Shown here: positions 1 through 8,500 of the stretch, in pieces | Position numbering within the stretch: the stretch's first letter is position 1 | Layout of the letters: every line of letters begins with the position of its first letter | Source of the DNA: Deltaproteobacteria bacterium | GTDB lineage: Bacteria > Myxococcota_A > UBA9042 > PHBI01 > JACKFB01 | Direction of reading: 5' to 3' | DNA length: 64,000 bases | Assembly (NCBI GenBank): GCA_020632695.1 | Contig: JACKFB010000001.1 | Location: 310,001-374,000, forward strand | Notes under the pieces: generated by a model | The model's input: the letters and a program-made list of their open reading frames with translations, nothing else | What the model was told of the DNA's origin: nothing | Database searches by the model: none | Program-made: the position numbers and the translations under genes

Positions 1-396
1 CTCGCCGGTCGAGCGGCGCGCCTGCCAGCGCCGCTTGCCCTTGTGGTCGTACTGCAACACCAGGTCGGCCTTGCCATCGCCGTCCACGTCGTTGGCGACC
101 GCCCCGCGCCGGCGCCGCGCCGGCGGCCCGTCGTGGTGCTCGGGGGCGGCGGCTTCCGGCTGCCCGGAGACGACGCAGTCGCAGACGAACGCGCCGCCCC
201 GCTTGGGTCGCCACTTGCCGTTCCAGCGCGCCGGCGGAGCACAGACCCGCGGGCAGACCCGCTTGGCGTCCTCATCGTCGGCGATCTTGCCCACTTCCCG
301 GCTGTCGACTCGCTCGGGTGCGTCCGCGCGCGCCGGCGCCGGGAGGACCAGGCAGCCGGTCACGGCCAGACCGAGGATGAACGAGATGCTCTTCAT
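1..396 (-). CDS. Secreted MVL-type mannan-binding-like protein, 3' end cut by window
   Basis: The 132 visible codons start at ATG with AGGAGACCTCC just upstream. An N-terminal signal peptide (MKSISFILGLAVTGCLVLPAPARA) is followed by a short Cys-containing module with DEDAKRVCPRVC, PARWNGKWR and FVCDC. This order and spacing of the C..C, ARWNG.W and C.C signatures resembles the mannan-binding (MVL) lectin domain, a small fold that binds oligomannose glycans. After a basic linker, NDVDGDGKADLV is a typical FG-GAP/VCBS calcium-binding repeat, so the missing C-terminus probably continues as a beta-propeller. The likely location is periplasmic or extracellular. The lectin assignment rests on motif recall, not a search. 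Confidence 0.7.
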   Translation of the reverse strand, partial: MKSISFILGLAVTGCLVLPAPARADAPERVDSREVGKIADDEDAKRVCPRVCAPPARWNGKWRPKRGGAFVCDCVVSGQPEAAAPEHHDGPPARRRRGAVANDVDGDGKADLVLQYDHKGKRRWQARRSTGE

Positions 397-568
397 GGAG
401 GTCTCCTGAGGCAAGGCAGCGCGCAGACCTCGCTCGGGCGAGAGCGCCCGCCGAGACCGCTCCGAGCGGGCCGGAACATGCGGTGAATCGAGGCGGCCAG
501 TAGAGGGGACCCGGCAGCCGCTGTCAAACCAGCCCCTTCCAGGCGGGCGGGAGGCCGCCCCCGGGCGC

Positions 569-1651
569 TCACTCGGGCGAGGGCAGGCCGGCCCGGACGC
601 GGGCCGAGATGGCGCTGAGCTCGTCCCAGCGGTACCGGTCCATCCACTCGCGCGTCGCGTCCACGACGTGGTCCACCCGGTCGGCGGCGCACCGGAACCC
701 GACATCCTCGAGCTGCACGCTCGGCACCATGCTGCCGCGGAACGCGCCCCGGAACACCGCGGGGTCCTCGTCGCCCCAGCCGCCGCCCCGCTGCACCCGC
801 GCCTCGCCGGTCTCCGGCCCCCGAGGCGCCACCGCCGGCGAGTGCGCGTAGTAGTCGGCGCCGTACCAGTCGGCGACCCACTCCCACACGTTCCCGATGA
901 CGTTCACCGTCTGGTGCGAGTTGTCGGGCCCGTTCAGCGGCCAGTAGCCGGTCGCCTCGCTGTTGGCCACCCCGCACTTCCCGGTGGCGGCGGCGCCCAT
1001 CACCGCGTGTCCGCAGCCCGGCTCCGTGTCACCCCACACGTAGCGCGTCGCCAGCGGCCCCTGCCGCGCCACGTACTCCCACTCCGCCTCGGTGGGGAGC
1101 CGCCCGCCGATCCACTCGCAGTAGGCGCGCGCGCCCTCCCAGGTCACCCCGTTGGCCGGGTAGAGCTGGCGCGTCGAGCCGGCGCCGTAGTTGAAGTACC
1201 CGCCCGTCCGGATCTGTTCGGGCAGGCACGGCCCCAGCCGCACGCACCACTCGTATTGCTCGACCGAGACCTCGTGGCGCTGGATCCAGAAGGGTTCGAT
1301 GGTCACGCGGTGGGGCGGCGCCTCGTCCTCCGAAGCGTCCGGGTCGTAACCGGGCGCCTCGGGGTCGCTCGCCTGGGCCCCCATCAGGAAGGTGAGGACG
1401 TCGGGGTCGCTCGGGCGGCGGTAGGCCAGCACGTTGTGCCCGGGCACAGGGACGAAGCATCCGAAGCGCGTCGTGTAGGCCCGGTGATCCTGCTTGGCCG
1501 TCGAGTCGCAATCCCACAGCCCGCCGATGTCGCCGTAGGAGTGCACCAGGGCGACCACCTTCCGCGCCACCGTTCGCCAGCCCAGCGCCGCTGCGACCAG
1601 CACCAGCACGACCACCAGCCCGACGACGCGCCGGCGCCGGCTACGCTGCAT
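569..1651 (-). CDS. Membrane-anchored SUMF1/FGE-fold protein without the FGE cysteine pair
   Basis: A 360-residue protein with an N-terminal Arg-rich stretch and one membrane helix (about residues 9-24), so the bulk is probably periplasmic. Residues 115-335 carry formylglycine-generating enzyme (SUMF1) landmarks: F.IQRHEVSVEQYEWC, NGVTWEGARAYCEW, RLPTEAEWEYVAR, NVWEWVADWYG, and a C-terminal RGGGW..GFRCA. In true FGE an active-site Cys pair lies shortly after the RGGS segment. Here that segment reads RGGGWGDEDPAVFRGAFRGS with no cysteine, so sulfatase activation is unlikely. Catalytically inactive SUMF1 domains are common in myxobacterial secreted or kinase-linked proteins. ATG start with GAGGTGGTGAGAG upstream. 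The gene is divergent from the next gene. Confidence 0.8.
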   Translation of the reverse strand: MQRSRRRRVVGLVVVLVLVAAALGWRTVARKVVALVHSYGDIGGLWDCDSTAKQDHRAYTTRFGCFVPVPGHNVLAYRRPSDPDVLTFLMGAQASDPEAPGYDPDASEDEAPPHRVTIEPFWIQRHEVSVEQYEWCVRLGPCLPEQIRTGGYFNYGAGSTRQLYPANGVTWEGARAYCEWIGGRLPTEAEWEYVARQGPLATRYVWGDTEPGCGHAVMGAAATGKCGVANSEATGYWPLNGPDNSHQTVNVIGNVWEWVADWYGADYYAHSPAVAPRGPETGEARVQRGGGWGDEDPAVFRGAFRGSMVPSVQLEDVGFRCAADRVDHVVDATREWMDRYRWDELSAISARVRAGLPSPE

Positions 1652-1826
1652 CTCTCACCACCTCGGACGATCTCCCCGGCTCCGCTCGCCGCCGAGTCTG
1701 CGGCTCGCCTCGACGGGGTGTCAACGCGGGGACTCCGCTCGGGGACGCCCTGGCCTCGGCCCCTGGCGTCACGCATACTCTGCCCCGCCCTCCGCGCTCC
1801 ATCGCCACTGCTGGGACCCCCTCGCG

Positions 1827-3242
1827 ATGACCCGACCCCTGGCCCTGCTCCTGCTCCTGCTCCTCGCCTCGGCGAGCCCCGCCTCGGCGGCCACCGTCAT
1901 CGGCTGGCTGGGCGACGGCACGGGCCACTTCGAGGGCGCCCGCGTCCCGACGGTGTTCTCCGCCACCGAGGGCGTGCGCTGGTCGTCGGTGGCGCTGCCG
2001 AGCTGGGGCAACGCCTCGCCCATCGTGGTCGGCGACCGGGTGTGCGTGACGTCGGAGCCCACGATGCTGCTCTGCTTCCAGGCATCGACTGGCCGCGAGC
2101 TGTGGCGCCACTCGGCCGCCTACCTGGACACCGTGTCTCCGGCGGAGCGCGAGAGCGTCGGGCGCGAGTTCGCCGAGACCCAGCGCCTCGAGAAGCTGCT
2201 CGCGGAGCGTTCGGCGCGCCACGCCACGCTCAAGCGGTCCCTGCGCAAGCGCCACGGGGACCAGGCCGCCGCCCTGGCCGAGATGGAGGCCCTCACCACC
2301 GAGGTCAGCGACCTGCGCGACAAGCTCCTCGAGCGCGAGCGCTACCGCGAGCCCGAGCCCATCGCGTTCATCGGCAGCGCCTCGGCCACGCCGGTCTCCG
2401 ACGGGCGCGCGATCTACGGGGTCTTCGGCAACGGCGTCGTCGTCGGGCTGGACCTGAGCGGGAAGCTCTTGTGGGGACGCTACCTGGGCCGGCCCGTGCA
2501 GATCATGAAGGGGTATCACCGCGGCCAGGCGGCGTCGCCGCGCCTCATCGACGGGACGCTCGTGGTGGGGTTCAACGCGCTCTACGGGTTGGATCCCGCC
2601 ACGGGCGCCGTGCGGTGGCGCGGCGACGACTATCGCGACTTCGGCGCGCCTACGGGCATCCAGGTCGGCGGGCGCTGGTTCGTGGTCACGCCCAGCGGCG
2701 CCATCGTGCGGGTGTCCGACGGCGAGCACGTGGCCGATGCGCCGCGTGAGGTCTGGTACACCTCGCCGGCCCCCGACGGCGACACGCTCTACTACGTCGG
2801 CGCGGGCGTGGACCCGCAGTCGCTGGACCGGCGGGCGTGGGCGGTGCGGCTGCGCCCGGACGGGGCGGGGTTGAGCGTCGAGCGGCGCTGGGACACCGGC
2901 CTGACCAAGGGCAAGACCTACGCCTGCCCGCACGTGCACGGCGGCATCCTCTACGGCGTGGCGCTGGACGGCACCCTGGCCGCGCTGAACGCCGACACCG
3001 GCGAGCTCTTCTACGAGGAGCGCGTGGATCTGGGGCCCGGCGACGCGCTGGCCTCGATCGTGAGCGCCGGTGACACCCTCCTGCTGGGGGCGGAGGACGG
3101 CACCATCGCGCGCATCGAGGCGGGGCCCACCCTCCACGTGCTGGGCACCCACCAGCTCGCCGGCTTCCGCAGCACGCCCTTTCTGACCGGCGGTGTCATG
3201 TACGTGCGCGCCCTGGACCGCCTCTGGGCGCTGGGCGAGTAG
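1827..3242 (+). CDS. Secreted PQQ-like beta-propeller protein with coiled-coil insert
   Basis: A 471-residue protein with a clear Sec signal (MTRPLALLLLLLLASASPASA). The mature part has PQQ/quinoprotein-type blades such as SPIVVGDRVCVTSEPTMLLCF, ASTGRELWRH, ALYGLDPATGAVRWRG and ALNADTGELFYEE. Between the first and second blades a charged helical segment (about residues 90-175: SPAERESVGREF through RDKLLERERYR) looks like a coiled coil. This is unusual for a propeller and could mediate oligomerisation. No quinone-ligand set or Trp-docking pattern of true dehydrogenases is evident, so I call it a structural or BamB-like propeller, not an enzyme. It lies 206 bp upstream of the TAM operon on the same strand; a link to envelope assembly is only suggested by position. 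Confidence 0.8.
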   Translation: MTRPLALLLLLLLASASPASAATVIGWLGDGTGHFEGARVPTVFSATEGVRWSSVALPSWGNASPIVVGDRVCVTSEPTMLLCFQASTGRELWRHSAAYLDTVSPAERESVGREFAETQRLEKLLAERSARHATLKRSLRKRHGDQAAALAEMEALTTEVSDLRDKLLERERYREPEPIAFIGSASATPVSDGRAIYGVFGNGVVVGLDLSGKLLWGRYLGRPVQIMKGYHRGQAASPRLIDGTLVVGFNALYGLDPATGAVRWRGDDYRDFGAPTGIQVGGRWFVVTPSGAIVRVSDGEHVADAPREVWYTSPAPDGDTLYYVGAGVDPQSLDRRAWAVRLRPDGAGLSVERRWDTGLTKGKTYACPHVHGGILYGVALDGTLAALNADTGELFYEERVDLGPGDALASIVSAGDTLLLGAEDGTIARIEAGPTLHVLGTHQLAGFRSTPFLTGGVMYVRALDRLWALGE

Positions 3243-3448
3243 CGCCTCCGGGCGCTGGCCCGCGCGCCTCCGAGGCCGAACGCCCCGATCGGGGCTGGCT
3301 GCCCCGCGCACCGGTCGGGTCCGTCGCGGAAGTGCGCCTGGAACGCCCGGATCCAGAGGCTCCGGCGCGCGCTGGCATCCCGCGTGCATCCGCTGGACCC
3401 CGGCGTCGGGGACTCCACCACCGACGCGGCAGCAGAGGCCCCCCATCG

Positions 3449-5512
3449 ATGCAGGCCCGGACCACCCACGCTTCGCCGGCCGCGCGGTTGGTTCCCGGAC
3501 GCGGCGCATGGAGCGCCATCGCTCTGCTGGCTTCGGTCAGCCTGCTCGCCGCCTGCGCGTACAACCACCCGACGGTGCCCGGAGACTCGAACTACGAGGT
3601 CGCCTCGCTGCGCTTCGAGGGCGGTGACGGCCTGGACACCGGCAGCCTGGTGACGCGCCTGGCCATCCGCGAGGCCGCCTTCCTGAGGCCCGCCGCGCCC
3701 TTCAACCAGTACCGCGCCAACGAGGACCGCCGCCGGGTGCAGTCGTTCTGGCAGACCGCCGGCTACCTGGACGCGAAGGTCGCGCCGCCGGACGTGAGGC
3801 TGGACGAGGCGCGTCGCGAGGCGCACGTCACCTGGTACATCGAGCCGGGGGTGCGCTACCGGAACGGCGAGGTGCGGGTGATGCACGCGCCCGAGGCCGC
3901 GCGCCGGTACCTCGAGCGGCTGGTGCCCTTCGGCAAGGGCGACGTGGTGGACCTCCAGCAGCAGCGCCTGGCGCGGCGGTCGATGGCCGGCCACCTGCGC
4001 GAGAACGGCTGGGCGCACGCGGAGGTCTACAGCCGGGCCTGGGTCGACCGCGAACACCACACCGTGGCCTGGGCCTACCTGGTCGACGCCGGCCCGAAGA
4101 CGGTGGTGGGTCGGGTGGTCGTGAAGGGCAACGTGCGCATCCCCACCGCCGAGATTCTCGAGCGCGCGGGGCTCGAGCCGGGCAGCCCCTGGAGCCTGAA
4201 ACGCCACCAACGCACGGAGCTGGAGCTGCTCGACACGGGCGCCTTCGGCATCGTGCACATCGAGGCGGGGACGGCCACCGAGTTCACGCTGGTGAAGCCT
4301 CCGCCCGACGACGGCGGCAACCTGCTGCCGCCGCAGGTCGACGACGCGGGCGAGCTGGTGCCGCGCGAGCTCTCGCCCGAGGTGGACATCACCATCCATG
4401 TGCGCGAGTCGCCCGCGGTCCAGGGCCGTGTCGAGGCCGGCACCACCCTGGACAGCCGGCGCCTCTTCGTGTTCGGCGAGGGCGGGCTCACCCTTCGGAA
4501 CGCGCTGGGGCCCATGCGGCACCTGGTCTTCGAGGGCCTGCTCGGCTACGCGTGGCGCTGGCGCGACGACCGCGACGAGCCCATCGGCCTCTACGGCGAC
4601 GCCCTGGCGCGCTTCGTCCGCCCCGGCCTCATCGGGCGCATCGGCGACTTCCGCTTCTCGGTGCGCCTGGTGGAGGACGTGCTGCCGGGCTACCACACGC
4701 GCACGGTCTACGCAGGCCCCGGCGGGCAGGCCACCCTGGCGCCGAACCTCAGCCTGCAGGCCGACGCCCTGGGCATCTTCTCCCACGACGTGGCCTTCGG
4801 CCCCTTCGACCCGGCCGACGCGCGCGCCGCGAAGCTGGACCCCGGTGACACCGGCGGCCTGGAGCTGCGCGCCAGCCTCATCTGGGACACCCGCGACCAC
4901 CCGGTGGAGGCGCTCTCGGGCGAGATGCTCGGCCTGTGGGCGCACTTCGCGCCCGGCGGGCCGCTCGGCACCAACCGCTACCTGCGCCTCATCGCCGAGG
5001 GCCGCTTCCTGCGGCCGCTGGGCGACCTCATCCCCTTCGGGCCGGTGGCCGACGGCTTCTACGTGGGCCTGCGCGCCCGCACCGGCTACGTGCTGGGCGC
5101 CACCGACGACGGCGTCCCGGCCCAGGCACGCCTGTACGGCGGCGGCGCCTACGGCATGCGCGGGGCGGCCGAGGACGAGTTCTCACCCTGGCTGCGCGCG
5201 CTGCCCGACGCCGACGGGCGCGTCTACGCCGAACCCGTGGGGGCCATGAGCCTCTTCGAGGCCAGCGCCGAGTTCCGGTGGCTGCCCTTCCAGGGGCTGC
5301 TCGGGGCCACCATCTTCGCCGACGTCGGCGGCACGGGCAACGGCCTCAACCCCTTCGACGACGGCGTGGCGGTGGCCGTCGGGGCCGGCCTGCGGCTGCG
5401 CACCTGGTACTTCCCGCTGGCCGTCGACTTCGCCTACCGCGTCCACGACCGGAACGCCTTCGACCCGTCGCCGCACATCCAGTTCTTCATCCGCACCGGG
5501 GAGGCGTTCTGA
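3449..5512 (+). CDS. Omp85-family outer-membrane assembly protein with lipoprotein signal (TamL-like)
   Basis: A 687-residue TamA/BamA-type protein starting at the ATG that gives a complete signal peptide ending in the lipobox SLLAAC (Cys36). POTRA-like segments follow: residues about 45-130 (NYEVASLRFEGGDGLD) and 210-275 (VGRVVVKGNVRIPTAEILERAG, then LELLDTGAFGIVHIE, the classic last-POTRA pattern). The C-terminal half (about 330-687) is a 16-strand-type barrel with SLIWDTRDHPVEALSGEM, YGGGAYGMRGAAEDE (the conserved RG(F/Y)RG-like loop region) and a terminal FFIRTGEAF. Lipid-modified TamA homologues are known as TamL in Bacteroidetes. Its stop codon overlaps the start of tamB (ATGA), so the two are translationally coupled. 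An upstream in-frame extension exists but would bury the signal peptide. Confidence 0.88.
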   Translation: MQARTTHASPAARLVPGRGAWSAIALLASVSLLAACAYNHPTVPGDSNYEVASLRFEGGDGLDTGSLVTRLAIREAAFLRPAAPFNQYRANEDRRRVQSFWQTAGYLDAKVAPPDVRLDEARREAHVTWYIEPGVRYRNGEVRVMHAPEAARRYLERLVPFGKGDVVDLQQQRLARRSMAGHLRENGWAHAEVYSRAWVDREHHTVAWAYLVDAGPKTVVGRVVVKGNVRIPTAEILERAGLEPGSPWSLKRHQRTELELLDTGAFGIVHIEAGTATEFTLVKPPPDDGGNLLPPQVDDAGELVPRELSPEVDITIHVRESPAVQGRVEAGTTLDSRRLFVFGEGGLTLRNALGPMRHLVFEGLLGYAWRWRDDRDEPIGLYGDALARFVRPGLIGRIGDFRFSVRLVEDVLPGYHTRTVYAGPGGQATLAPNLSLQADALGIFSHDVAFGPFDPADARAAKLDPGDTGGLELRASLIWDTRDHPVEALSGEMLGLWAHFAPGGPLGTNRYLRLIAEGRFLRPLGDLIPFGPVADGFYVGLRARTGYVLGATDDGVPAQARLYGGGAYGMRGAAEDEFSPWLRALPDADGRVYAEPVGAMSLFEASAEFRWLPFQGLLGATIFADVGGTGNGLNPFDDGVAVAVGAGLRLRTWYFPLAVDFAYRVHDRNAFDPSPHIQFFIRTGEAF

Positions 5513-8500
5513 TGGCCTCCCCACGCCGGCTCTGGGTACGCATCCTCCGCATCTTCGGCATCGTCGTGCTGTCCCTGCTGGGCCTCATCGTCGTCGCCTT
5601 CTTCGTCGCCCATACGCCACCCGTGGACCGCTGGCTGCGCGACATGCTGGTCGAGAAGCTCGGCGAGCGCATGCGCGGGGATGTCGCCCTCGAGAGCCTG
5701 GACTGGGGCCTCAATGACGGGGTGACCCTGGAGGGGCTGCGCATCGACGACGCCCAGGGGCGCCCGGCGGTGGTCATCGACCACGTCCGCGTCCGCCCCA
5801 TGTGGGTGAGCCTGCTGGCCGACCAGCCCTGCATCGCCGACGTCGAGGTGCGCGGCGGTTCGCTGGCGGTCCACATCGACCGCGAGGGGCAGGTCAACCT
5901 GGCCCGGCTCTCGCGCGAGCCGATGAAGCTGCCCTCGGGCGGGTTGGTCATCGAGTCCATCGAGGTCTCCGGGTTCGAGGTGCGGGTCGAGCGGGAGGGC
6001 TCGGCCGGCGTGGACGTGCGCGACCTCGATCTGTGGGCGCGCGCCGAGCTCCGCGGCGGCGATGGTGGCGGGCAGGGGCGGCTGCACGAGCTGAGCGGGC
6101 GCATGCGCGTCGAGCCCCCAGGCGAGCCCGGGCCGGGGCCCGGACCGCCGTGGATGGAGCTGGCGTTGAGCACCCTGGACCTCGACGCGTCCAGGGTCGG
6201 CGCCAGCGCCAGCCTGGAGTCCGCGCGCCTCGGGCCGGCGCTGCTGTGGGACGTCTCGGCCGAGCGGCGTCCGGGCCTGGGGGCGCCCTGGGTCAGCCTG
6301 CGTCTGCCGGGCGCGATCGTGGACATGGAGCAGCTCGCCCGCGTGGTCGGTCGGTCGCTCGGATCGGGGGCGCTCACCCTGGCGGCGGCGCTGACCGGCC
6401 CCGAGGACGCGCTGGACCTGGACGCGCGCGTCGCCCGCCACGACGCGGAGCTGGTTGCGCGCGGTCGCTTCGACCTGCTCTCCCGGCGGGCGCCGAGGTG
6501 GGCCCTGGCCCTCGACCTGGCCCCGGGCGACCTGCAGGGGCTCATGGGCCCCGCCGCGCCGGAGGTGCTGCTGGGCCTGGACGTGCTGGCCGCGGGCGAG
6601 GGTGTGCAGCCCGACACCGCACGCGGGGATCTGGCGCTGCTCCTCGCGCCGCTCGAGGTCCCCGCGCCCTTGGGGCTCGGGTCGCTGGGGCCGCTGACCG
6701 CCCGGGCGTCCTGGACTCCGGAGCAGGTGCGCCTGGTGCGCGCCGAAGCGCAGGTGCGTGGCCAGGTGGTCGGCGCCGAGGGCAGCCTGGAGCGCGGCTC
6801 GCGTGAGCTGACGGCGAAGCTGAGCACCGAGGGACCGCTCCCGCTGGGACTGCTGGCCGACGCGCAGCCCGGCGGGCCCGGCGGCGTGGCCCCGCGGCTG
6901 CGTGTGGAGGAGGGCAGCCTGAGCGCGGCGATCCGCGTGAACGGGCAGCTCGGCGCCTCGTGGTCCGCCTGGGCGGGCCAGCTCGAGGCCCACCTGGCAG
7001 CCCAGGGCGCCACCCTGGCCCCGCCGCCCCAGGCCAGCGGCCCCGACGGCGAGACCGAGGCCGTCCCGCTGGCCGACCGCGTCGCGCTGGACCTCACGCT
7101 GACCAAGGAGCGGGCCCAGCCCGTGGCCGGCGGCTTGAGCGTCGACGCCGAGGGCCTCGAGCGCGGGCGGGCGCGGCTGGACCGGCTGCAGCTCCGTGTC
7201 GAGGCCAGCCAGGCGCCCGGCGCCGCGCGCGGGACGCTCCCCATCGAGGAGGCGACCCTGGCCATCGAGACCCTGCGCGGCTCGCTGGGCGGCGTCCCGG
7301 TGCGCTTGTCCCAGCCCGCGCGGCTGGTGCTGGCGGTCGACGGGCCCGAGCTGCGCGGCACCCTCGAGGGCGCCCGCTGGCAGCTCGGCGACGGGCACCT
7401 GACGGTCACGGCGAAGGCCCTGGCCGCCCACCACGACTTCTCCGCGGCGCCGGAGCTGACCGACCTCAGCGTCGACCTCGACCTCACCCGGCTGCCGGCC
7501 CGAGCGCTGGCGCGGCTGGCCGGCTCGGGGCCGCCGCCGGTGTCGGGGCCGCTCTCCGGCACGCTGGCGCTGCGAGGGTTCCCGGCGCGGCCGGAGGCCA
7601 ACGTGCACATGGACGGCCTGCTCCGGGTGGCCAGCGGCGCCAGCGCCGAGACTCCGGCGGTGGACTGGCAGCTCGACGGTGACCTGGCCAGCCAGCGCCT
7701 GACGATTCGGAGCACGGCGGCGCTCCGTCCCCGGAAGGGGGCGCAGGGCGCTGCGCCGACGGGCGAGCGCGAGGCTGGCGCGACGAAGCCGCCCCTGGTC
7801 GCCACGGTCAAGGTGGGGCTGGTGGTGGGCGAGGATCTGCTGCCGCGGCTGCGCGCGCCGCTGGACGTCGACCTGCGCCTGGACGAGACCCCGGTGCCCG
7901 ACCTGCTGGCCCTGGCGCCGGGCGTCGGTCTGCCCCGAGCGCTGACCTCGGGCACGCGCCTGACGGCCGTGCTCCACCTGAGCGGCGCGCCGCGGGCGCC
8001 CACCGGCGAGCTCCTGCTGAGCGTGGACGGCCGCCGGGACACCGGGGCCTGGGGACCGCAGGTCTGGACGCTGCGAGGCCTGGTGGGGCTGGGCGCGGGC
8101 GAGACCGCCGTGGACCTGGCGCTGGCCACCGACGCCATCCCGCGGCTGCGGCTGGGCGGCAGCGTCGGCGTCGGCACCCGCCAGCTCGTCCGCGGCCGGA
8201 TGTCCGCCATCGAGCGCGCGCCGCTGGAGCTGACGCTGACGGTGCCCGATCAGCCGGTGCCGACGCCGGCGCCGGATGCCGCGGGCGAGGAGGGGCGGGG
8301 GCTCCTGCAGGCGCTCGGGCCCCTGGGGCGCCTCTCCGGCGAGGGGACCATCCGCGGGAGCGTCACCGACCCGACGCTGACCGCGCGCGTCGCGTTCGAT
8401 CGGCTCTTGCAGGCCTGCGGGTCGCGCGGCAAGGCCAGCCTGCAGGTCGACGCCGATCGCCGGGCGGGCAGCCTGGAGGTGGCGGTGAAGGCGCTGACCA

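Noticed and set aside
668..2749. Very long plus-strand open frame opposite the SUMF1 gene
   Set aside because: It lies antisense to one gene and overlaps the start of another in a different frame. Its Arg/Pro/Ala-rich composition is typical of shadow frames in GC-rich DNA.
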